Below, in pieces: positions 6,562-13,698 of a stretch of DNA of 14,157 nucleotides; positions within the stretch are counted from its first letter, which is position 1; each line of letters begins with the position of its first letter. Location: the NCBI GenBank assembly GCA_903879995.1, contig CAIRNW010000208.1:1-14157 (forward strand), read 5' to 3'. The notes beneath the pieces are model-generated. The model worked only from the letters and a program-made list of their open reading frames with translations. It searched no databases and was not told the DNA's origin. Position numbers and translations under genes: made by a program. This stretch comes from an uncultured Bacteroidota bacterium. Lineage in GTDB: Bacteria > Bacteroidota > Bacteroidia > Chitinophagales > Chitinophagaceae.

Positions 6562-7803
6562 TTAGTTTTGAGAATACGAGATTTTCCAAACCCATCCTTT
6601 GACATCATCGCTGACTAGTAAAGAACCATCTGGAGCCTGTGCTAAACCACAAGGCCTATGCTGCGCCTCTCTTGGACTCATTATTTTGTCCTTGCCTGTG
6701 AAACCATCGGCAAATATTTCCCAGTCCCCAGTGGGAATTCCATTTTTCATCGGAACAAACACAACATAGAATCCTTCTTGAAATTCCGGATTTCGATTCC
6801 AACTACCATGAAAAGCAATAAAAGCGCCATTTCGGTAGCGCTTGGGAAACTGACTTCCAGTGTAGAATAAAAGCGCATTGGGTGCCAAATGACCAGGAAA
6901 ACCCATGAGCGGTTCAATCGCTTGCGGGGCACCTTCCTTTACTCCATCCCCTCCAAATTCGGGAGATAAAATCTTCTTCTTTTTGAATTGATCCCAATAG
7001 ACATAAGGCCATCCCGCATCTTGTCCTTTTGTTAATCGATAGAAAGTCTCAGCAGGCAACTCAGCACCAGCTTTCGCATCGTAAAGCTGCGGAAAATGCT
7101 GAAAAAGTAAATCCCTACCGTGAACAGTTACATATAAGTCATTGACTTCGTTATTCCAATCTAATCCAACCACATTTCTTAATCCGGTTGCATAACGCAT
7201 TCCTTGCGCATATGTTTGATCAGGTATTGATGCAGAGAACTGCCAAATGCCACCAGCAGAGTCTAAAATGGGACAGGGCGTTCTTCCTGGTGAGCCTGCT
7301 TTGCGATCCTCTACCTGGCAGATATTGGATGGAGCCCCAATATTTACGTAAAGATTGCCTGCATTATCCAACGTAATTGACTTTGAAGCATGCTGCCCCT
7401 TATCCATCAACCCATAAACCAATCGTTCTGGTTTTTCAGGTTGAATTGGTTCGTAATTTTTATCAAGAGGATATCGATATACAGCATTATTCGAAGAAGC
7501 ATAAAGAAAGAAACCTTTAACAGCAATACCTGTACCAATATAATTTCCAAAAAGCAGGCTATCCTCATAAAATCCATCCCGATCAAGATCGCGCAATCGT
7601 ATGATACCTGAACCACTACGAAGCCGTTCTAGTTTCAAAAAGAGCGTTCCATTCGGGGCTATTGCAATATGTCTCACCCGTCCCTGGTTTTGCGTGATAG
7701 CTTGTGCGGTAAATCCAGCTGGCAATTGAAGTGTTACCGAAGGTTGTGCCATCGCAAAAAGGGAAAACTGAAATCCAAGGATGAGTAAAAAAATGTTTTT
7801 CAT
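6562..7803 (-). CDS. PQQ-dependent sugar (L-sorbosone-type) dehydrogenase, exported
   Basis: A 413-residue protein with a Sec signal peptide (MKNIFLLILGFQFSLFAMAQ, cleavage near 19/20) followed by a six-bladed beta-propeller of the glucose/sorbosone dehydrogenase family. These periplasmic enzymes oxidise sugars or related alcohols and aldehydes with PQQ and pass electrons to a cytochrome. Visible features: HIAIAPNGTLFL (45-56), KGQHASKSITLD (135-146) with His138 in the place of the catalytic histidine of soluble glucose dehydrogenase, ATGLRNVVGLDW (205-216) with the conserved Arg-Asn, AGWPYVYWDQ (263-272), FHGSWNR (331-337) and HRPCGLAQAPDGSLLVSDD (382-400). A cysteine pair (ICQ...TPCP, about 162 and 177) is likely structural. 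The true substrate is unknown, and no PQQ-synthesis genes are in the window. It lies 9 bases after speA and 4 bases before the cytochrome gene. Confidence 0.88.
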   Translation of the reverse strand: MKNIFLLILGFQFSLFAMAQPSVTLQLPAGFTAQAITQNQGRVRHIAIAPNGTLFLKLERLRSGSGIIRLRDLDRDGFYEDSLLFGNYIGTGIAVKGFFLYASSNNAVYRYPLDKNYEPIQPEKPERLVYGLMDKGQHASKSITLDNAGNLYVNIGAPSNICQVEDRKAGSPGRTPCPILDSAGGIWQFSASIPDQTYAQGMRYATGLRNVVGLDWNNEVNDLYVTVHGRDLLFQHFPQLYDAKAGAELPAETFYRLTKGQDAGWPYVYWDQFKKKKILSPEFGGDGVKEGAPQAIEPLMGFPGHLAPNALLFYTGSQFPKRYRNGAFIAFHGSWNRNPEFQEGFYVVFVPMKNGIPTGDWEIFADGFTGKDKIMSPREAQHRPCGLAQAPDGSLLVSDDVKGWVWKISYSQN

Positions 7804-7812
7804 TACTAAAGC

Positions 7813-9210
7813 TTAATAACCTAAAATTTTCAACATACTTTGAGCAGTTTGTTGTTTTGCATATACCCAATCCGTTAGCTTACCGTTTTTATCATGACCA
7901 ACAATTACGTGTTTGGGAGATGGAATCAAACAATGCTTGATTCCTCCATATCCGCTAATTTGATCCTGATAGGCACCTGTATGGAAAAAACCAACATACA
8001 GAGGCTCTTTGGTGCCATTGGTTTTAGGTAGAAACACCTCGTTAATATGTTCCTCAGAGTCATAATAATCGTGGCTGTCACAAGTAATACCTCCTAGTAC
8101 AACCCGTTGGTAATCCTGATCCCACTTATTGACCGGAAGCATTAAAAATTTTTCTCCTATACCCCATGTATCAGGAAGTGTAGTGATAAAGGACGAATCG
8201 ATCATGTACCAAGTTTCACGATCGTTTTGCACCTTTTCAGCGGTAACACTAAAAATGTGTGCCATACTCTCACCCACCGTGAAGCTGCCAAACTCTGTGA
8301 AAATATTTGGCATTGGAACTTTTGCTTTCTTGCAGGCTACTTTTATATTTCGAACAATCTCATTGATCATAAACTGGTAATCATATTCAAAACCCAGCGA
8401 GTGTTTGATAGGAAACCCACCGCCAATATTGATTGAATCAAGTTCAGGACAAATTTTCTTAAGCTGGCAATAGAGGTTAACTACTTTATTTAACTCACTC
8501 CAATAATAGATATCGTCCTTGATCCCCTTATTCAAAAAAATGTGGAGCATTTTTAATTGAAATTTACTCTCATATCCTTCGATGCGATCCACATAAAACT
8601 CTAGCACATCTTTAGCGCGAATTCCTAACCGCGAAGTATAAAAAGGAAAATTGGGCTCTTCCTCCGCCGCAACACGAATTCCTAATTTGAATGGCACTTT
8701 TACGGAGTGCGCATAATCCTTTAGCTCCTCTTTGTTGTCTAATACTGGAATTACGTTGGTAAACCCGCTATTGAGTAGCTGCGCAATTCTTCGTGTGTAT
8801 CCTTTTTGTTTAAAACCATTGCAAATGATAAATGTCTCTTTGTTGATTTTTTTCTTTGCGTATAATTTTTTAATTATTTCAATATCATACGCGTAAGAAG
8901 TTTCCAGATGTATTTCATGTTTCAGCGCTTCTTCTACCACAAAGCTAAAATGAGAGCTTTTAGTGCAATAGCAATAATGATATTTCCCCTCGTATTTGTG
9001 TTTCTTAAACGCTGCTGCAAACATGGATTTTGCTTTTCGGATCTGTGAACCAATCTTGGGCAAATAAGTTAACTTAAGGGGTGTTCCATGTTTTGCAATA
9101 AGTGCTTTCAAGTCTAATCCATTAAAGTACAAATTGCCATCCTCTACTTCTATCCCCTCTTGAGGGAAATTGAATGTTTGCTTTACGAGATCCAAATAAG
9201 AATTGGTCAT
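7813..9210 (-). CDS. speA: Arginine decarboxylase-like PLP enzyme (fold type III)
   Basis: From ATG 9210 the protein has 465 residues and matches the Bacteroidota proteins annotated as arginine decarboxylase, which make agmatine for polyamine synthesis. Fold-type III signatures are visible: Lys84 in YCYCTKSSHF (79-88) as the PLP-binding lysine, the strand motifs FTNVIPVLDNKEEL and KLGIRV, the glycine loop INIGGGFP (260-267), FTEFGSF (304-310) near the phosphate site, CDSHDYY (377-383) with the active-site Cys377, and GAY (412-414). The common YAVKAN and EPGR forms are altered, so substrate assignment is by family resemblance; another basic amino acid or a carboxyspermidine-type role is not excluded. 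The GTG at 9249 lies within the probable promoter, which argues for ATG 9210. It leads an operon with the dehydrogenase and cytochrome. No agmatinase gene is adjacent. Confidence 0.85.
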   Translation of the reverse strand: MTNSYLDLVKQTFNFPQEGIEVEDGNLYFNGLDLKALIAKHGTPLKLTYLPKIGSQIRKAKSMFAAAFKKHKYEGKYHYCYCTKSSHFSFVVEEALKHEIHLETSYAYDIEIIKKLYAKKKINKETFIICNGFKQKGYTRRIAQLLNSGFTNVIPVLDNKEELKDYAHSVKVPFKLGIRVAAEEEPNFPFYTSRLGIRAKDVLEFYVDRIEGYESKFQLKMLHIFLNKGIKDDIYYWSELNKVVNLYCQLKKICPELDSINIGGGFPIKHSLGFEYDYQFMINEIVRNIKVACKKAKVPMPNIFTEFGSFTVGESMAHIFSVTAEKVQNDRETWYMIDSSFITTLPDTWGIGEKFLMLPVNKWDQDYQRVVLGGITCDSHDYYDSEEHINEVFLPKTNGTKEPLYVGFFHTGAYQDQISGYGGIKHCLIPSPKHVIVGHDKNGKLTDWVYAKQQTAQSMLKILGY

Positions 9211-9248
9211 TGTGGTACCAAATTGTTGAGTTAATAAGTAAAACGGCA

Positions 9249-9282
9249 CAAAACTATCCTTTTTGGAAGTAAAGGAGCCAAA
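9249..9282 (-). promoter_or_regulatory. Probable promoter of the speA operon
   Basis: On the minus strand a TTTG (9279-9282) is followed after 22 bases by TAGTTTTG (9249-9256), a perfect TAnnTTTG -7 element. The -33/-7 spacing is slightly longer than the usual 19-21. The box lies 38 bases upstream of the speA ATG and immediately after the dnaK terminator, exactly where an independent promoter is expected. Confidence 0.55.
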
Positions 9283-9287
9283 TTGAT

Positions 9288-9318
9288 AAAAAAAAGGCCT
9301 GTCTTTTCAGACAGGCCT
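9288..9318 (-). terminator. Rho-independent terminator of dnaK
   Basis: AGGCCTGTCT (9295-9304) and AGACAGGCCT (9309-9318) form a perfect 10-bp stem with a TTTC loop. On the minus strand it is followed directly by a run of eight T (the A-run 9288-9295 on plus). It begins 20 bases after the dnaK stop codon and separates dnaK from the speA operon. Confidence 0.93.
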
Positions 9319-9338
9319 GATCGTCACTTGTAAATAAC

Positions 9339-11228
9339 TTATTTCACTTCCTCAAATGGCACATCGGTAACATCCTCTGTGGGCTGTGCTCCCCCCTCTG
9401 GTTGGGCACCAGGCTGCGGATTTCCTTGTGTGGCTTTATACATGTCCTCACTAGCCGCCGTCCAAGCTGTATTCAAAGCGGCAAGATGCGCATCAATTCC
9501 CGCCAAATCCTGCGATTTATGTGCCTCCTTAAGTTTTTCAGCTGCTTGCTCAATAACTGATTTCTTGTCTGCAGGAATCTTATCGCCGTACTCTTTTAAT
9601 TGCTTTTCAGTTTGGAAGATCAAAGAATCTGCCTGATTAAGCTTGTCAACCTTCTCACGTTCAGCCTTATCAGTGGCCTCATTTGCTTTTGCCTCAGCTT
9701 TCATACGCTCCACTTCCTCTTTACTCAGTCCGGATCCAGCCTCTATATGAATCTTTTGTTCTTTTCCAGTTCCCTTATCCTTGGCGGTAACGTGAAGAAT
9801 ACCGTTGGCATCAATATCAAATGTTACCTCGATTTGGGGTACACCACGCGGAGCAGGCGGAATCCCATCTAAGTTGAAAATACCAAGGCTTTTGTTGTCT
9901 TTTGCCATACTACGTTCACCCTGTAGTACGTGAATTTGTACACCAGGTTGATTATCGCTAGCAGTGGAAAAAACCTCTGATTTTTTAGTGGGGATCGTTG
10001 TATTTGCGGGGATCAGCGCAGTCATCACAGCGCCCATTGTTTCAATCCCGAGGGAAAGTGGAGTTACATCCAACAATAGCACATCCTTGACTTCACCAGT
10101 GAGAACTGCACCCTGAATAGCAGCTCCAATCGCTACTACCTCATCGGGATTAACACCCCGACTTGGCTTTTTTCCAAAAAACTTTTCAACAATTTCCTGC
10201 ACTTTGGGAATACGAGTAGAACCTCCCACTAATATTACCTCATCAATTTGTGAGGTAGATAGTCCTGCATCTTTAAGTGCCGCTTCACAAGGTTTTAAAC
10301 AACGCGTAAAGAGACTATCAGCTAGTTGTTCAAAGCGAGCACGACTTAATTTTTTCACCAGGTGCTTTGGAACTCCATCCACTGCAGTGATGTAAGGAAG
10401 ATTGATTTCGGTTTCAGCGGAAGAACTTAACTCAACCTTCGCCTTTTCTGCAGCCTCTTTTAAACGCTGCAAAGCCATTGGATCCTTACGCAGATCGATT
10501 GATTCCTCTTTTTTAAATTCATCTGCCAACCAATCCATTATCACTTTATCGAAATCATCACCACCCAAATGGGTATCACCATTGGTTGACTTCACCTCGA
10601 ATACGCCATCACCAAGTTCCAACACGGAAATATCAAAAGTTCCACCACCTAAGTCAAAAACTGCAATTCGCTTGTCAGATTGAGCTTTGTCCAAACCATA
10701 AGCAAGTGCAGCAGCAGTGGGCTCATTTACGATTCTACGTACATTCAATCCTGCAATTTCACCCGCTTCTTTAGTAGCTTGACGTTGTGCGTCATTAAAG
10801 TAAGCAGGCACCGTGATAACCGCCTCTGTAACTTCATGACCCAAATAGTCTTCAGCAGTTTTTTTCATCTTCTGAAGAACCATGGCACTAATTTCTTGTG
10901 GAGTGTACAAGCGTCCATCAATATCGATACGGACAGTATTGTTATCACCTTTTGCAACTTTATAACTCCAGTGTGTTATCTCCTCACCCACCTCGTCAAA
11001 GCGACGTCCCATGAAACGCTTCACGGATGCGATAGTATTTTGGGGGTTAGTAATAGCCTGACGTTTGGCAGGATCACCCACTTTTCGCTCACCATTTTTT
11101 AAAAAAGCAACAATCGATGGAGTCGTACGTCGACCTTCATCATTTGCTATCACAACTGGTTCGTTTCCTTCCATAACGGAAACACAACTGTTTGTTGTTC
11201 CCAGGTCTATTCCAATTATTTTTCCCAT
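9339..11228 (-). CDS. dnaK: Molecular chaperone DnaK (Hsp70)
   Basis: A 629-residue Hsp70 chaperone that binds exposed hydrophobic peptides in an ATP-driven cycle with DnaJ and GrpE in the cytosol. The nucleotide-binding domain spans about residues 1-380, with [11 protein letters not shown] (5-15), [15 protein letters not shown] (167-181), [13 protein letters not shown] (191-203) and [12 protein letters not shown] (333-344). It includes the insertion around [20 protein letters not shown] typical of Gram-negative DnaK. The interdomain linker is [16 protein letters not shown] (382-397), and the substrate domain and helical lid follow. The tail is Gly/Gln/Pro-rich and ends in the acidic [11 protein letters not shown] 11228 gives the standard start [10 protein letters not shown]. 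It is flanked by neither grpE nor dnaJ. The 114-base upstream gap carries a repeated 9-base motif that may be regulatory, and a strong terminator follows the gene. Confidence 0.98.
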   Translation of the reverse strand: MGKIIGIDLGTTNSCVSVMEGNEPVVIANDEGRRTTPSIVAFLKNGERKVGDPAKRQAITNPQNTIASVKRFMGRRFDEVGEEITHWSYKVAKGDNNTVRIDIDGRLYTPQEISAMVLQKMKKTAEDYLGHEVTEAVITVPAYFNDAQRQATKEAGEIAGLNVRRIVNEPTAAALAYGLDKAQSDKRIAVFDLGGGTFDISVLELGDGVFEVKSTNGDTHLGGDDFDKVIMDWLADEFKKEESIDLRKDPMALQRLKEAAEKAKVELSSSAETEINLPYITAVDGVPKHLVKKLSRARFEQLADSLFTRCLKPCEAALKDAGLSTSQIDEVILVGGSTRIPKVQEIVEKFFGKKPSRGVNPDEVVAIGAAIQGAVLTGEVKDVLLLDVTPLSLGIETMGAVMTALIPANTTIPTKKSEVFSTASDNQPGVQIHVLQGERSMAKDNKSLGIFNLDGIPPAPRGVPQIEVTFDIDANGILHVTAKDKGTGKEQKIHIEAGSGLSKEEVERMKAEAKANEATDKAEREKVDKLNQADSLIFQTEKQLKEYGDKIPADKKSVIEQAAEKLKEAHKSQDLAGIDAHLAALNTAWTAASEDMYKATQGNPQPGAQPEGGAQPTEDVTDVPFEEVK

Positions 11229-11284
11229 TGTTCAAATTTTAATGGTTAAGTATACTCAACTCCTGTGCCGAGTGAAGACTGGAT

Positions 11285-11322
11285 GCAATTTTGTCAGTTT
11301 TGGCTTAAAAAAGGCAATTTTG
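11285..11322. repeat. Paired 9-base direct repeat in the dnaK upstream region
   Basis: GCAATTTTG occurs at 11285-11293 and again at 11314-11322, starts 29 bases apart. Each is followed by T/A then C, so 10 of 11 bases agree. Both lie in the 114-base gap between gtrA and dnaK (11229-11342), about 55-95 bases before the dnaK ATG. Position suits a regulator-binding pair or promoter-associated element. No perfect TAnnTTTG box is present in the gap. An E. coli-like TATACT occurs on the minus strand about 25-30 bases before the ATG, but no good -35 partner was found for it. Confidence 0.4.
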
Positions 11323-11342
11323 ACGTAATTAAGCTGTGAAAA

Positions 11343-11852
11343 TCAACAATTTGTCTGCTTTTTCTTGGATTGAAAAGAAAAATTACGCTGAGCGATGTAA
11401 CTGAAAGCCACAACTAGCAAAACGGTAATAACCTGCGCAATGACGGCATGCCATCCCAGTAGCTCTACAAAGGTTTTGAGCAAAAGATAGTTCAAAACCA
11501 GGTTAAACAAGCAGATCATCAAGTAACGAAAAAGCTGAATCCTGACCCTCAAAAAAGAATTGTCAAAAACTACATATCGGGCAAAAAAGAATCCGATGGG
11601 GAAAGTAATCAAAAAAGAGCCAAATAAACTTGCGCTATGAGCCTTGAATGCATAAAAACCAAAATCTATAACTGTTTCCCGAAATAGATACTGATAACAG
11701 AAGAAATAAACGAGCAACCCTAACAACGTATTGACCCCTCCAGCAATGAGATAACGAAAAGTTTGCAGGGGGATGAAACGATGAAAAAGTGGATGAAAAA
11801 AATCAATGAACCCACGGATACCAACTGCTACTTTTTCAAACAATGCGTTCAT
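11343..11852 (-). CDS. GtrA-like four-helix membrane protein
   Basis: From ATG 11852 the product is 169 residues with a short basic/aromatic N-terminus and four strongly hydrophobic segments. These are roughly FRYLIAGGVNTLLGLLVYFF, the stretch containing SLFGSFLITFPIGFFFARYV, YLMICLFNLVLNYLLL, and VIAQVITVLLVVAFSYI ending in RNFSF. The opening FRYLIAGGVNT, the central FARYVVF and the ending AQRNFSF are hallmarks of the GtrA/PF04138 family. These small inner-membrane proteins are linked to translocating polyprenol-linked sugars in cell-surface polysaccharide or O-antigen modification. No glycosyltransferase is adjacent, so the pathway is unknown. The longest frame starts at a TTG (11888) across the argS promoter region and is not preferred. 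It is divergent from argS with a 67-base gap, and dnaK lies 114 bases downstream. Confidence 0.85.
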   Translation of the reverse strand: MNALFEKVAVGIRGFIDFFHPLFHRFIPLQTFRYLIAGGVNTLLGLLVYFFCYQYLFRETVIDFGFYAFKAHSASLFGSFLITFPIGFFFARYVVFDNSFLRVRIQLFRYLMICLFNLVLNYLLLKTFVELLGWHAVIAQVITVLLVVAFSYIAQRNFSFQSKKKQTNC

Positions 11853-11858
11853 GGAGCG

Positions 11859-11889
11859 CAAAGTACTCGAAACCTTTAAAAAAGACAAA
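11859..11889 (-). promoter_or_regulatory. Possible promoter of gtrA-like gene
   Basis: On the minus strand TTTG (11886-11889) is followed after 20 bases by TACTTTG (11859-11865). This resembles the Bacteroidota TTTG / TAnnTTTG pair but is one base short between TA and TTTG. It ends 7 bases before the ATG at 11852, so the leader would be almost absent. The call is weak. Confidence 0.25.
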
Positions 11890-11906
11890 TGGGTCCTTTA
11901 CCTTTG
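11875..11906 (+). promoter_or_regulatory. Probable promoter of argS
   Basis: TACCTTTG at 11899-11906 is a perfect -7 element (TAnnTTTG), with TTTA at 11875-11878 as a one-mismatch -33 box 20 bases upstream. It lies 13 bases before the ATG at 11920. It also lies inside the longer argS reading frame, which supports the inner start. It overlaps the weak divergent gtrA promoter. Confidence 0.55.
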
Positions 11907-11919
11907 TGCCGATCTAATT

Positions 11920-13695
11920 ATGCTATTACAACACACTATAAAAAAAATACTGGGACAGGTAATCCATGATTCACTAAGCATTCCCGTCACGGAAGAGGAA
12001 CTGTTGATCCAACGCACTAAAGCCGAATTTGAAGGAGATTATACCCTTGTGCTTTTCGGGCTCGTAAAAAAGCACAAACTAAACCCTGAACAAATTGGAG
12101 CAACAATTGGGTTGGCTGCCTGCCAGAAAGAACCAAATTTTTTCAAGTCGTACAACTTGGTGAAAGGTTTTCTGAATTTTTCATTACAAGATCATTGCTT
12201 ACTTAATTTTCTTGATAACACGTACGGAAACTCCCAATACGGAAAAGCACTTGCGCATGAAAAGCGAGTCATGGTTGAGTACTCCTCCCCAAATACCAAT
12301 AAACCACTTCACTTAGGCCATTTACGCAATATATTTCTTGGTTGGAGTATTGCCGAGCTACTTAAAGAAAGAGGATTTGCTGTAACAAAGAGTTGTGTAG
12401 TAAATGACCGAGGTATTCATATTTGCAAGAGTATGATTGCCTGGCAACTATTTGCAGAAGGGGCCACTCCTGCCACAACTGGTCAAAAAGGAGATCACTT
12501 TGTAGGCGATTACTACGTGAAATTTAATGAGGCGCATAAAGCCGAAATTGAAGCAGGTATTGCAGCCGGGTTGACCAAGGAGCAAGCTGAAAAAGAGGCG
12601 CCCATCATGAAAGCTACCCAGCAATTATTACAGGACTGGGAAGCTGGAAATCAAGAAGTGCTTGCGCTATGGAACCGCATGAATCAATGGGTGTATGAAG
12701 GATTTGATGCGACCTACAAAAAAATTGGTGCAGATTTTGATAAAACGTATTACGAGAGTCAAACCTATTTACTAGGAAAAAAGTTTGTGGAGCAGGGGCT
12801 AACCAATGGAGTATTTTACAAAAAAGAAGATGGCAGTATTTGGATAGACTTGACTCCAGAGGGATTAGATGAAAAATTAGTATTACGAAAGGATGGCACT
12901 TCAGTTTACATCACCCAAGATTTGGGACTAGCGGAACAGAAATTTCAAGAGTACCGATACGAACAAAGCATTTATGTAATTGCAGATGAGCAAAACTATC
13001 ACATGAAGGTACTTCAGCTCATCTTGCAAAAATTAAACAAACCCTATGCCAAGGGAATCCACCATTTAAGCTATGGGATGGTAGAATTGCCTAGTGGTAA
13101 AATGAAAAGTCGCGAGGGAACCGTGGTTGACGCAGACGACTTAATTACAGAGATGATTGAGGTTGCGCGTGCTAAAACGGAAGAATTGGGAAAGGTAAAG
13201 GATTTCAATACAGAAGAATTGGAAAAACTTTATCATACGCTGGCGTTGGGTGCGCTCAAATTTTATTTACTGCGTGTTGACCCAAAGAAAAAAATGGTAT
13301 TCAATCCACAGGAGTCTATAGACTTTCAAGGATTTACTGGCCCCTTCATACAATATACCTATGCACGTATCCAATCGATTTTAAGAAAGGAATACCCTAC
13401 CGCTACGCTACCCATGGAAAACAAACTAGAAAAGGAAGAAAAAGAACTTCTTCTTTCGCTAGAGCAATTCCCAAGTATACTGGACCAAGCAGTAGCAGAG
13501 CAAAATCCTTCGGTAGTGGCAACTTATGCTTTTACACTTGCAAAACTTTTCAACTCATTTTATACACAACATTCAATTATAAGCGCACCCAGTGATGCAT
13601 CCAGACAACTTCGATTGAGGCTTGCTGCACTCACCGCCAATGTTATTAAAAAATCAATGGCATTATTGGGAATAGAAGTGCCTAACAGAATGTAA
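11920..13695 (+). CDS. argS: Arginine--tRNA ligase
   Basis: This class I aminoacyl-tRNA synthetase charges tRNA-Arg with arginine in the cytosol. From ATG 11920 it has 591 residues, the usual size in this phylum. The N-terminal tRNA-binding domain occupies about residues 1-115 (with KAEFEGDYTLVLF at 34-46). The catalytic domain contains YSSPNTNKPLHLGHLRN (121-137), whose HLGH is the HIGH signature, and GKMKSREGTVVDADD (393-407), the KMSKS counterpart with Lys394. The C-terminal DALR anticodon-binding region carries FTGPFIQYTYARIQSIL. The frame is open upstream with ATGs at 11806 and 11851, but these would overlap the divergent gtrA gene and the argS promoter, and family members begin near LLQHTIKKIL, so 11920 is chosen. 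Its stop lies 3 bases from the convergent glgB stop, with no hairpin between. Confidence 0.97.
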   Translation: MLLQHTIKKILGQVIHDSLSIPVTEEELLIQRTKAEFEGDYTLVLFGLVKKHKLNPEQIGATIGLAACQKEPNFFKSYNLVKGFLNFSLQDHCLLNFLDNTYGNSQYGKALAHEKRVMVEYSSPNTNKPLHLGHLRNIFLGWSIAELLKERGFAVTKSCVVNDRGIHICKSMIAWQLFAEGATPATTGQKGDHFVGDYYVKFNEAHKAEIEAGIAAGLTKEQAEKEAPIMKATQQLLQDWEAGNQEVLALWNRMNQWVYEGFDATYKKIGADFDKTYYESQTYLLGKKFVEQGLTNGVFYKKEDGSIWIDLTPEGLDEKLVLRKDGTSVYITQDLGLAEQKFQEYRYEQSIYVIADEQNYHMKVLQLILQKLNKPYAKGIHHLSYGMVELPSGKMKSREGTVVDADDLITEMIEVARAKTEELGKVKDFNTEELEKLYHTLALGALKFYLLRVDPKKKMVFNPQESIDFQGFTGPFIQYTYARIQSILRKEYPTATLPMENKLEKEEKELLLSLEQFPSILDQAVAEQNPSVVATYAFTLAKLFNSFYTQHSIISAPSDASRQLRLRLAALTANVIKKSMALLGIEVPNRM

Positions 13696-13698
13696 GCA

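Noticed and set aside
6558..6608. Longer start for the cytochrome c overlapping the dehydrogenase gene
   Set aside because: It would place 17 residues, largely charged, before an obvious signal peptide; the ATG at 6557, 4 bases after the dehydrogenase stop, fits better.
7390..7616. Plus- and minus-strand frames of about 70 residues around 7390-7616
   Set aside because: They lie in the dehydrogenase gene in other frames and show no family features.
9211..9249. GTG start for speA
   Set aside because: The GTG lies within the -7 box, so it would not be in the transcript; family proteins begin at the ATG 13 codons later.
10680..11102. 140-residue plus-strand open frame inside dnaK
   Set aside because: It lies wholly opposite a clear dnaK coding sequence and its translation resembles no family; it is a shadow of the dnaK codons. 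The same applies to other antisense frames in dnaK and to 5009-5380 in lgt.
11806..11919. Upstream ATGs (11806, 11851) for argS
   Set aside because: They overlap gtrA and the probable argS promoter, and add 38 or 23 residues not seen in the ArgS family.
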